From positions 37,852 through 101,851 of the forward strand of contig CAYORV010000001.1 of assembly GCA_964406515.1 (NCBI GenBank): a DNA stretch of 64,000 bases. Direction: 5' to 3'. Both the position numbers and the translations under genes were made by a program. The notes under the pieces were generated by a model. It ran no database searches. It worked only from the letters and a program-made list of their open reading frames with translations, and had not been told where the DNA came from. Origin of the DNA: JAGLWP01 sp964406515 (GTDB taxonomy: Archaea > Nanobdellota > Nanobdellia > Pacearchaeales > GW2011-AR1). Below are positions 51,961-59,951 of the stretch, piece after piece (position 1 is the stretch's first letter; each line of letters starts with the position of its first letter).

Positions 51961-53339
51961 TGAAAAAAGTATTTGTGTTTGGAATTGATGGTGCAATGCC
52001 TGAAAAGATTTTTGGCGAGTGGTTAGATGAGTTGCCAACCATCAAAAAACTTATGGGAGAAGGATGTTATGCTAAATTGAATTCGACTATTCCTCCTTTA
52101 ACTGCTGTGGCTTGGACCTCTATGAGAACAGGTAAACCACCTGCTGAACATGGTCTTTTTGAATATATCTTTAGAAAAAAGAACTCTTACACAGATATGG
52201 GAGTTATATCTGCAAATAATATCCAAGAAAAATCTATTTGGCATATTGTATCTGAACACAATAAAAAATCAATAGTTTGTCTTGTTCCAATAACTTGGCC
52301 AATTAAACCTTTCACTGGAACAATTGTATCTGGATTTCTCACTCCAGATATTGAATCTGAATATACTTTTCCACGGGAATTCAAAAAAGAAATAAAATCT
52401 CTTTTTGACGAACCATTTATTATAGATCTCTATGATCATAGAAAACTATCTAAAAAAGAACTCTTAGAAAAATGTATTAAAATTACTGAAATGCATTTTA
52501 AATTAATGAAATATTTAATTCGAAAAAAGGAATGGGATTTATTTTTTGGAATAATTGCCGCGAGTGATTGGGTAAATCATAGTTTTTTCAAATATATGGA
52601 TAAAGAACATAGAAATTATGAACCAGATTCTGAATTTAAAAATACTTTAAAAAATTATTATAAATTTGTAGATAAGAATCTTGGAGAATTGATAGAACTA
52701 CTTCCAAAAGATACTACTATCATTATTGTTTCTGATCATGGTATAAAAAGGATGCATAATAGATTTAACTTGAGTGATTGGCTTTTGAAAAAAGGTTATT
52801 TGGTTTTAAAAGAAAAATTTGAAACAAAACTCCCTCTCAACTTAGAAATGATTGATTGGGAAAAAACAAGGGCTTGGGCGATTGGAGCATATGAAGGGCA
52901 GATATTTATTAATTTAAAGAATCGAGAACCTGGAGGAATTGTAGACGAAAAAGATTATGATGAATTGGTGGAAGAGATTCAAGAAGGATTGTCTCAAATA
53001 AAAGGAGATCGAGGAGAGGAATTAGATACAAAATTCTTCAAGAAGAAAAAAGATTTTGTTGGGAAAAATAACCAACACGCTCCAGATCTGATGGTTTATT
53101 TTGATGATTTGCAATATGGATGTAATAATTCTTTTGTCCACAATGAAACAATGTGGAATATTGAGACTCTGAAGGGGAAGGATGATGCGGGACATTCGAG
53201 ACAAGGAATGTTTATAATGAACAAGTCTAATCAAAAGGGGTATATTGGAGAAATTGATATTTTAGATGTTGCTCCTACAATATTAAACCTATTAAAAGTA
53301 ACAATGCCCAGAGATCTTAAAGGAAAAATCATAAAATGA
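51960..53339 (+). CDS. AlkP-superfamily phosphodiesterase/nucleotide pyrophosphatase-like enzyme
   Basis: A protein of 459 residues. The metal and nucleophile sites follow the NPP pattern: VFGIDGAMPE at the N-terminus, PPLTAVAWTSMRTGK with the Thr nucleophile near residue 44, and IIVSDHGIKRMH near 258. The C-terminus has DDAGHSRQGMF and VAPTILNLL. Its start overlaps the stop of the alcohol dehydrogenase by one base. It may cleave CMP-phosphonate or transfer the phosphonate to an acceptor. A paralog follows at 53415. No signal peptide is visible, so a cytoplasmic reaction is likely. Confidence 0.84.
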   Translation: MKKVFVFGIDGAMPEKIFGEWLDELPTIKKLMGEGCYAKLNSTIPPLTAVAWTSMRTGKPPAEHGLFEYIFRKKNSYTDMGVISANNIQEKSIWHIVSEHNKKSIVCLVPITWPIKPFTGTIVSGFLTPDIESEYTFPREFKKEIKSLFDEPFIIDLYDHRKLSKKELLEKCIKITEMHFKLMKYLIRKKEWDLFFGIIAASDWVNHSFFKYMDKEHRNYEPDSEFKNTLKNYYKFVDKNLGELIELLPKDTTIIIVSDHGIKRMHNRFNLSDWLLKKGYLVLKEKFETKLPLNLEMIDWEKTRAWAIGAYEGQIFINLKNREPGGIVDEKDYDELVEEIQEGLSQIKGDRGEELDTKFFKKKKDFVGKNNQHAPDLMVYFDDLQYGCNNSFVHNETMWNIETLKGKDDAGHSRQGMFIMNKSNQKGYIGEIDILDVAPTILNLLKVTMPRDLKGKIIK

Positions 53340-53371
53340 TTTCTAAGCCTCCAAAATTTCATTGCCTATGA

Positions 53372-53390
53372 ATACTCAATAAACTTTAAA
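53372..53390 (+). promoter_or_regulatory. Conserved extended promoter motif inside the phosphonate operon
   Basis: ATACTCAATAAACTTTAAA lies 24 nt before the ATG at 53415, giving the second half of the operon its own possible start. Confidence 0.55.
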
Positions 53391-53414
53391 TAGTATTCCT
53401 AAATAATTATTTTT

Positions 53415-54791
53415 ATGAGAAATAAAAAGGTGTTTGTTTTAGGGATTGATGGTGCTCCTCCCGAACTAATCTTCAATGAATGGTTGGATGATTTACCCGT
53501 AATTAAAAAATTAATGCTAGAAGGAACTTATGCAAAATTAAATAGCACCATTCCTCCTGTGTCTGCGGTTGCTTGGATATCGATGTGTACTGGAAAGTTG
53601 CCTTCTGATCATGGGGTTTTTGATTATATATGTAGAAAAAATAATTCCTATGAGGACATAAGTGTAGTTTCAACTAATAATGTTCAGGAAGAATCTGTTT
53701 GGGAAATTCTTTCTAGATATAATAAAAAATCAATTTTTTGTTTAATTCCAGTAACTTGGCCAATTAAACCCTTTGATGGCATTGGGGTTAGCGGATTTCT
53801 CACTCCGAGAGTTAAAAGAGATTATGTTTATCCTTCGCACCTACAACAAGAAGTTGAATCTCTTTTTGATGAACCTTTTATAATAGACATAGAAAAACAT
53901 AGAGATTTATCAAAAGAAGATTTGCTTGAAAAAATTTATAAAATGACTGAAATGCATTTTAAATTGATGAAGCATATGATAAAAAATAAACAATGGGATT
54001 TGTTCTGGGGAGTGATTATGGGAAGCGATAGAATGAATCATAACTTTTGGAGGTTCTTTGATAAGGGGCATAGAAGATATGAAAATAATCTTGAATTTGA
54101 AACTGCATTAAAAGATTATTATAAATTCCTGGATAAAAATCTTGGAGAATTAATTCAATTACTTGATGATGATACAACAATCATTGTAGTCTCGGACCAT
54201 GGAATACAGAAAATGGATACTAGGGTGAATTTAAGTGATTGGCTTATTAAAGAAGGATACTTGGTCCTTAAAGAACCTGTTAAAGAAAAAATGAAATTTA
54301 CTATGGATATGGTTAATTGGGACGAAACAAGGGTTTTTGCAAGGGGTGCATGGGATGGACAAATTTTTCTTAATTTAAAAGGCAGAGAAGAAAAAGGAAT
54401 TGTGAATGAGGACGAATATGAAAATCTTATTGAAGAGTTAGAAATGAAATTAAAACAAATAAAAGGGGATGATGAAAAAGTTTTGGATACAAAGATTTTC
54501 AAGAAAAAAGATTATAGCGGGAAATTTGATAACATTGCGCCAGACATGATTATTTATTTTGATAATTTGAATTATGGATGTAATACAACTTTAATAGGAA
54601 ATCCTACTTTTTGGTCTCCTCAAACAGCAATTGGTAGTGATGATGTCACTCATTCGAAAAAAGGGATATTTATTACTAATAATTCTCAGAAAGGAAACAT
54701 TGGAGAAATTGGAATTATAGACATTGCTCCAACAATCCTAAATGAATTAGAAGTGCCAATCCCCAAAGATATGAAGGGGGAGATCTTATGA
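53415..54791 (+). CDS. AlkP-superfamily phosphodiesterase/nucleotide pyrophosphatase-like enzyme (paralog, Ser nucleophile)
   Basis: A protein of 458 residues, paralogous to the preceding gene. VLGIDGAPPE and IVVSDHGIQKMD are the metal sites. The nucleophile loop reads PPVSAVAWISMCTGK, so Ser replaces the Thr of its neighbour. Ser or Thr can both act as nucleophiles in this superfamily, so the copy is probably active but may differ in substrate. Its end overlaps the next cytidylyltransferase gene by 4 nt, tying the two together. Confidence 0.83.
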   Translation: MRNKKVFVLGIDGAPPELIFNEWLDDLPVIKKLMLEGTYAKLNSTIPPVSAVAWISMCTGKLPSDHGVFDYICRKNNSYEDISVVSTNNVQEESVWEILSRYNKKSIFCLIPVTWPIKPFDGIGVSGFLTPRVKRDYVYPSHLQQEVESLFDEPFIIDIEKHRDLSKEDLLEKIYKMTEMHFKLMKHMIKNKQWDLFWGVIMGSDRMNHNFWRFFDKGHRRYENNLEFETALKDYYKFLDKNLGELIQLLDDDTTIIVVSDHGIQKMDTRVNLSDWLIKEGYLVLKEPVKEKMKFTMDMVNWDETRVFARGAWDGQIFLNLKGREEKGIVNEDEYENLIEELEMKLKQIKGDDEKVLDTKIFKKKDYSGKFDNIAPDMIIYFDNLNYGCNTTLIGNPTFWSPQTAIGSDDVTHSKKGIFITNNSQKGNIGEIGIIDIAPTILNELEVPIPKDMKGEIL

Positions 54792-55243
54792 AAGTTGTTT
54801 ATACATATGTTGTTGCAGATTTATTGCATATGGGGCATGTTCTTTATTTAGAAAATGCTAGAACCTTCGGAGATAAATTAATTGTGGGGGTTTTAACAGA
54901 CAAAGCTGCAATGGAAAAAAAACCAAAACCTGCCTTGGCTTTTAGTGAAAGAATGAGATTAGTAAAGGCACTTAAGTGTGTTGATTGTGTTGTTGCTCAA
55001 GATGATTATTCTCCAATAAATAACATAAAATCAATTAAACCCGATGTCTTAATTGAGAGTTCTAGTCATTCTGAAGAAAATTTGCTGAAAGTAAAAGAAC
55101 TTGCGAATGCAATTTCATGTAAGGTTATTGTAATGCCTTATTATCCTGGTCAAAGTTCAACTCAGATTAAGGAAGGTATAAGAAACAATATTGCAGATTC
55201 AGGAAATCAAGATAGTTTGAATAAGGAACCAAGAAGGGAGTGA
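54788..55243 (+). CDS. Cytidylyltransferase-like protein (TagD/HIGH family)
   Basis: A protein of 151 residues. The nucleotide motif is HMGH in VVADLLHMGHVLYLENA near residues 16-19, and the C-terminal loop is GQSSTQIKEGIR, a variant of ISTTxIxxRI. Its first strand resembles the cytidylyltransferase domain of the PEP mutase fusion (both read VVADLLHMGH or AMCADLLHHGH). It may activate the same or a related phosphonate with CTP, or make CDP-glycerol-like carriers. The last 25 residues are polar and add no motif. Position between AlkP-like and transporter genes supports the phosphonate pathway. Confidence 0.82.
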   Translation: MKVVYTYVVADLLHMGHVLYLENARTFGDKLIVGVLTDKAAMEKKPKPALAFSERMRLVKALKCVDCVVAQDDYSPINNIKSIKPDVLIESSSHSEENLLKVKELANAISCKVIVMPYYPGQSSTQIKEGIRNNIADSGNQDSLNKEPRRE

Positions 55244-55244
55244 A

Positions 55245-56444
55245 ATGGGAAAAGATAAATTCTGGCAGATTTGGAGTTCTTATGCAACCTATTATTTTGG
55301 CAGAGTTAATTTATCTATTGTAATTCCTGTTTTACTTGCTACTTATGGTTTAACGAAATATCATCTTGGACTTGTGGCAAGTGGTTTCTTTTTTGCATAT
55401 GCTATAGGGCAATTTTTACATGGCCAATTATCTGAAAGATTTAATCCCTATACTTATTTGGCAATTGGTTTAATTGGTTCTGCTATAATGAATTTATTTT
55501 TGGGATTTTCCATGGGATTTTTTTGGATATTATTTATTGGAGAAATAATGGATGGAAGTTTTCAGTCTATGGGTTGGAGTTCTGCTGTAAGGGCTAATGC
55601 GGAAAATTCAAGGAAATTGGGAAAGAATATAGAAAAAAGATCTTGTGCTCTTGGGACTTCTTATCAAATTGGAAATTCAATAACTTGGTTGGTCTCTTCA
55701 TTAGTTGTTGGGTTATTTGGATGGCAATGGGGATTCTTGACAGCGAGCGGATTTATGTTCTTGAGAGGTATAACATTATTGATAAATAGGCCAAGAATGA
55801 AATTTGAAAAACAGAAAGTTCAAAAACAATTAAAGAAAACTATTCAACCACCCATAGTCATTGCTGGATTTGCAATGATGCTATTGAATATTGTGAGATA
55901 TGGTATTATTGTGTGGATTCCAACCTATTTAATTGAAGTTCAGGGCTCAAGTATTATTGGTGCAGGATTGAAGATTTTCTTAATCCCTGTCGCAGGGGTT
56001 TTTGGAACCCTTATTTATAATAAATCGAAGATGAACAGGGATTTTTTAACAATTATCTTTTTAGCTGTTTTAAGCTCCATATTCATATTTTATGGCTATT
56101 TATCTAACTTAATGTCTGTTGTTGTATTAATCCTAAGTGGATTTTTCTTATATGGTCCCCATGTTTTTTTAGTTTCAACCTTTCCAAGCAAATTTTTAAA
56201 GGATAATGTTGTTGGAGCTTCTACTGGATTCATAGATGGTATGGCTTATGTTGGGGCTATTATTGTTGGATTGCTTGTTCCTTTTTTGCTGGATATTAGT
56301 AATTGGGCATTAGTATTCTTATCTTGGTCAACTTGCTGTTTAATGATTATCTTATTAGTCATGTTCTTATATGTTGATGCACAAGTAGATGGGAAAAAAG
56401 CAAAAGAAAGAGATATATTGAATCTTAAAGAAGCCATAGAATAA
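55245..56444 (+). CDS. MFS transporter, organophosphate:phosphate antiporter (GlpT/UhpT)-like
   Basis: A protein of 399 residues with about 12 hydrophobic segments. The N-terminus reads YATYYFGRVNLSIVIPVLL, the pattern of the OPA family (YYxxRxNlS) that carries glycerol 3-phosphate, sugar phosphates and, in bacteria, fosfomycin. RFNPYTYLAIGLIGSA and MGWSSAVRANAEN are further family features. It follows the cytidylyltransferase after 1 nt. It may move hydroxyalkylphosphonates or organic phosphates across the membrane. The direction of transport cannot be told. Confidence 0.83.
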   Translation: MGKDKFWQIWSSYATYYFGRVNLSIVIPVLLATYGLTKYHLGLVASGFFFAYAIGQFLHGQLSERFNPYTYLAIGLIGSAIMNLFLGFSMGFFWILFIGEIMDGSFQSMGWSSAVRANAENSRKLGKNIEKRSCALGTSYQIGNSITWLVSSLVVGLFGWQWGFLTASGFMFLRGITLLINRPRMKFEKQKVQKQLKKTIQPPIVIAGFAMMLLNIVRYGIIVWIPTYLIEVQGSSIIGAGLKIFLIPVAGVFGTLIYNKSKMNRDFLTIIFLAVLSSIFIFYGYLSNLMSVVVLILSGFFLYGPHVFLVSTFPSKFLKDNVVGASTGFIDGMAYVGAIIVGLLVPFLLDISNWALVFLSWSTCCLMIILLVMFLYVDAQVDGKKAKERDILNLKEAIE

Positions 56445-56445
56445 T

Positions 56446-57999
56446 CTATTTTAAGTGTTTGTTTCTTTTGAATTTTTTAAAAATAGTTTTTATTATATAC
56501 AAATCATGTTCATCTAAACATTTTGTTGTTAAGAGTAAAAGAGTATAAACCGCTAGGAAAAAAATACCGCAAAGGATTAGAGATAGCAAGTTTGTTTCCA
56601 TAAAAGATTTAACAATCAGGAGTAATATCGCAGACACGATTGTTATTAATGTTATTCTAACCATCTTTTTTCTTAATGGAATAATTGAAAGATATTTTTT
56701 AGCTTGTATTAGGAACAATACATTTAGGATTACTAAAGAGGTCATTGTGGCAAAACCTGCTCCTGTAATTCCATACAATGGTACTAATACGAAATTAAGG
56801 ATTGCGTTTAGAATCCCTGCGAAAATTAAATCTATCAAAAGAAGTTTAGATTTTCCTTTCATAGAGAGGAGTTCTTGCGAAATTCCGAAAAGTGTTGAGA
56901 ATAAAACTCCAATAGATAAAAATCTTAGAGCATTTACTGCTACAAGATACTCCTGACCAAAAAGGAGATTAATAACTGCTCCGGGAAAAATAATAAAAAG
57001 AACAAAAATTGGCAGAACCATCATAAAAACCCATTTACCAACCTGTTGACTTAATTGTTTTACTATTTCAAGTCTTCCTTTAGAGAATTCTTTTGTTACA
57101 AGAGGGAAAAAAAGTTGGGAAAAAAACATCATTGGCAAAGACAATAACATGGCTATTGGGATAGCAGCATTATAAAAACCAACATCTTTTGCAGTTTGGA
57201 ATATTCCAATCATAAAAGAATCAACCCAATAAAAAATGAATGTGACAACGCCATAAAAAACTAATGGCCAAGAATAAGAAAACATTTCTTTAAAGGCTTT
57301 TTTAGTTTCTAAGTTTTTTATTTTCTTCTTTGAACTAAAGATTTCAGAAAGTGTAATCTTACAAACAAAATAAGAGGCGATGAATATTGAGAGGGTTCCA
57401 ATTAAATAAGATATTGGAACAGATTTTGAATTTATCCCAAAAAAGATTAACAGAATTAAAATTGCTAGTTTGATAAAATTTCCTAAAATATTTGCGATAA
57501 AAGAGAACCACCCTATTTTTTCATAAGCTCTTAAAACAGATAATAAAGTTTCTCCTAAAACCGCTAGAGGAACAGTAATACTAAAAATTTTTAGAAAAAT
57601 AATTAAATTAGGATCAGAGAATATTTTCAATGCAATAAATTCGGAAAAAAAGAATAATAAAATACCTGCTATGATACTTGTAATGATTAAGATAATAAAG
57701 GAGATTTTTATTAAACCTCGAATTTTCCCTTTTTCTCCTTTCCCCCTTAGTAGAGAGACATGTCTTAGAAGTCCTTGTTTAATTCCCAAATTAGAAATGA
57801 CTCTAAACCAACTAAATAGCATAACTGATAAGGCAAATAAACCATAGATTTCTGGACCATAATGCCGAGCAATTACTATCCTATATCCATAAAAAATTAT
57901 CTTTGATAAAAAAAGTCCAATAAAAACTATTATTGAAGATTTGGCCAGTAATTTTAATCCGGTTTTTATCCCTGCTTCATTGTCTTTCTCTAAGTTCAT
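56446..57999 (-). CDS. Polysaccharide flippase (Wzx/MATE-like)
   Basis: A protein of 517 residues with about 12-14 hydrophobic segments and few charged residues between them. The N-terminus has LAKSSIIVFIGLFLSKIIFYGYRIVIARHYG, typical of the Wzx/RfbX family, and the ends of the helices carry RIVIARHYGPEIYGLFA and KIIKKIFKK-like basic tails. It probably flips the lipid-linked oligosaccharide made in this island to the outer face. It faces the OPA transporter gene, with ends 1 nt apart. A TATA-like element (AGATTAAAAGC on the minus strand) lies near 58019-58030. Confidence 0.87.
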   Translation of the reverse strand: MNLEKDNEAGIKTGLKLLAKSSIIVFIGLFLSKIIFYGYRIVIARHYGPEIYGLFALSVMLFSWFRVISNLGIKQGLLRHVSLLRGKGEKGKIRGLIKISFIILIITSIIAGILLFFFSEFIALKIFSDPNLIIFLKIFSITVPLAVLGETLLSVLRAYEKIGWFSFIANILGNFIKLAILILLIFFGINSKSVPISYLIGTLSIFIASYFVCKITLSEIFSSKKKIKNLETKKAFKEMFSYSWPLVFYGVVTFIFYWVDSFMIGIFQTAKDVGFYNAAIPIAMLLSLPMMFFSQLFFPLVTKEFSKGRLEIVKQLSQQVGKWVFMMVLPIFVLFIIFPGAVINLLFGQEYLVAVNALRFLSIGVLFSTLFGISQELLSMKGKSKLLLIDLIFAGILNAILNFVLVPLYGITGAGFATMTSLVILNVLFLIQAKKYLSIIPLRKKMVRITLITIVSAILLLIVKSFMETNLLSLILCGIFFLAVYTLLLLTTKCLDEHDLYIIKTIFKKFKRNKHLK

Positions 58000-58064
58000 A
58001 TGGAAAACAGAAAAAATTAGCTTTTAATCTTTATGTAACAAATGTATATTTGAAAACCATAGTT

Positions 58065-58086
58065 ATAATAAATAAATCTTTATAAG
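58065..58086 (+). promoter_or_regulatory. Conserved promoter motif before the kinase/nucleotidyltransferase fusion
   Basis: AATAAATAAATCTTTATAAG ends about 22 nt before the ATG at 58108. Confidence 0.55.
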
Positions 58087-58107
58087 AAGATTCACGATAG
58101 GAATTAA

Positions 58108-59913
58108 ATGGATGAAGAGGAAATAGAATTATTTGTTCCTGGGAGATTATGTCTATTTGGAGAACATTCTGATTGGGCTGGAGGACATAGAAGGCAGAAT
58201 CCAGCTATTGAAAAAGGTTATACCATTGTGGCTCCGACTAATCAAGGAAATTATGCTAGAGTTAAGAAAATTGATGAGCCAATTTTTCGTTTTAAGAGCT
58301 CTTTATCTGATGAGAAGATGGAGGTTCGATTAGAACCACAAGCATTATTGAAAATTGCGGAAGAGGGTGGGTTGTTTAGTTATGTTGCAGGTGTTGTGCA
58401 TGAAATAATTTGTAGTTATCATGGTTTTATGGAACAAGGAATTGAAATAGATAATTACAAAACCGATTTGCCAACCAAAAAGGGAATTTCAAGTTCTGCT
58501 TCTATTTGTGTTTTAGTGGCTAAAGCATTTAATGAAATTTACAATTTAGGATTTACTAACAAAAGGATTATGGAACTTGCATATTTTGGAGAAATAACAA
58601 CTCCTTCAAGATGTGGAAAGATGGATCAAGCTTGTGCTTATAATAAACCTATTTTGATGACTTTTGATGGAGATAAATTAAATGTTGAAGAGTTGAAATT
58701 AGAGAAGGAGATTAATATTTTGGTAGTTGATTTAAACAGGGGGAAAGATACTGTGAAGATTCTTGCTGATTTAAATGAGGGGTTTCCTTGGCCGAATAGT
58801 GAAGTGGAGAGGAGTATTCACCAATATCTCGGAAAAATGAATAAGAGCATTGTTATTTCGGCAAAAAAGGCATTAGAAAAAGGAGATGCTGTTAAGGTTG
58901 GTTGTATGATGGAATTGGCCCAAAACTTTTTTGATGAATATTTAATTCCTGCTTCTGGTGAACTTGAAGCTCCAACACTTCATTCTGTTTTAGGGATGCA
59001 AGAAATAAAAGAATTTATTTATGGTGGGAAATGTGTTGGGAGTGGGGGAGATGGAAGTGCTCAATTAATCTGTAAATCTATTAGAGTTAGAGAGAAGGTT
59101 AAAGAAATTTTGACAATGAAAGGGTTTAATTGTTTTGATTTAGATTTAAAGAGTTCGATAGAACCCCCTAATAATAAAATCACTGCTGTAATCCCTGCAG
59201 GAGGTTTTGGATTAAGATTATACCCTTTGACTGAAAATCAACCGAAATCATTATTAGAAATTCAAGGAAAACCATTAATAGATTATACGATTGATAAGAT
59301 AAATGAAATTGAAAACATTGATAAGATAATTATAACAACAAACAATAAGTTTTATGAGAAATTTAAAGAATGGGGCAAAGAAAAAGGAGAAAAAATAAAA
59401 ATAATTAATAATGGTGTGAACAATGAACAGGAAGCCCTAAGTGGATTTGGAGACTTAATGCTTGCCATAAATAATGAAAAAGTTGAAGGGGATATCTTAG
59501 TCCTTGGCGGGGATAATCTTTTTGACTGTTCTCTAAAAGAGATTTATAAAATTTTTAGGGGCGAGGAAAAAGATCTCGCGGTTTGCTATGATGTAATGAA
59601 TATTGAAAAAGCAAAAAGTTTGGGTGTTGCAGAAATTAAAGATAACTTAATCAGAAATTTTAAAGAAAAACCAGAAAATCCAAAATCCACCATATGTTCT
59701 ACAAGCGCTTACTTCTACAAAAAAGAAACCCTACAATTGATTAAAGAGTTTGCAGAAAAACATCCTCGTGGACATTTAGGCACTATTTTAGAATATCTTT
59801 TCCAAAGAGTTCCAATTTATGCATATATCATAAAAGATAAATGGATAGATATAAATGATAAGACTGCTTTGAAATTAGCTGATTCCATTACTTATCGGGA
59901 TTTATCTTTTTGA
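58108..59913 (+). CDS. Fusion of GHMP sugar kinase and sugar-1-phosphate nucleotidyltransferase
   Basis: A protein of 601 residues. Residues 1-350 are a galactokinase-like GHMP kinase: VPGRLCLFGEHSDWAGG near residue 10, the ATP loop KKGISSSASI near 129, and GSGGDGSA near 311. Residues 355-601 are an RmlA-type nucleotidyltransferase with PAGGFGLRLYPLTENQPKSLL and GGDNLF. The fusion could turn a free sugar into NDP-sugar in two steps. Fkp, the fucokinase/GDP-fucose pyrophosphorylase, joins similar activities in the opposite order. The sugar is unknown. A tight link to the flippase and phosphonate operon suggests a glycan precursor. Confidence 0.82.
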   Translation: MDEEEIELFVPGRLCLFGEHSDWAGGHRRQNPAIEKGYTIVAPTNQGNYARVKKIDEPIFRFKSSLSDEKMEVRLEPQALLKIAEEGGLFSYVAGVVHEIICSYHGFMEQGIEIDNYKTDLPTKKGISSSASICVLVAKAFNEIYNLGFTNKRIMELAYFGEITTPSRCGKMDQACAYNKPILMTFDGDKLNVEELKLEKEINILVVDLNRGKDTVKILADLNEGFPWPNSEVERSIHQYLGKMNKSIVISAKKALEKGDAVKVGCMMELAQNFFDEYLIPASGELEAPTLHSVLGMQEIKEFIYGGKCVGSGGDGSAQLICKSIRVREKVKEILTMKGFNCFDLDLKSSIEPPNNKITAVIPAGGFGLRLYPLTENQPKSLLEIQGKPLIDYTIDKINEIENIDKIIITTNNKFYEKFKEWGKEKGEKIKIINNGVNNEQEALSGFGDLMLAINNEKVEGDILVLGGDNLFDCSLKEIYKIFRGEEKDLAVCYDVMNIEKAKSLGVAEIKDNLIRNFKEKPENPKSTICSTSAYFYKKETLQLIKEFAEKHPRGHLGTILEYLFQRVPIYAYIIKDKWIDINDKTALKLADSITYRDLSF

Positions 59914-59920
59914 GCATATA

Positions 59921-59932
59921 ACTTTATAAAAT
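59921..59932 (+). promoter_or_regulatory. TATA box for the membrane-anchored GT2 gene
   Basis: ACTTTATAAAAT lies 19 nt before the ATG at 59952. Confidence 0.55.
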
Positions 59933-59951
59933 TGTTTTTCAAATAAATTTC

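Noticed and set aside
47003..56444. A complete fosfomycin gene cluster
   Set aside because: The later genes (FomD-type hydrolase, HppE epoxidase) are not present in the window, so only the early pathway is claimed.
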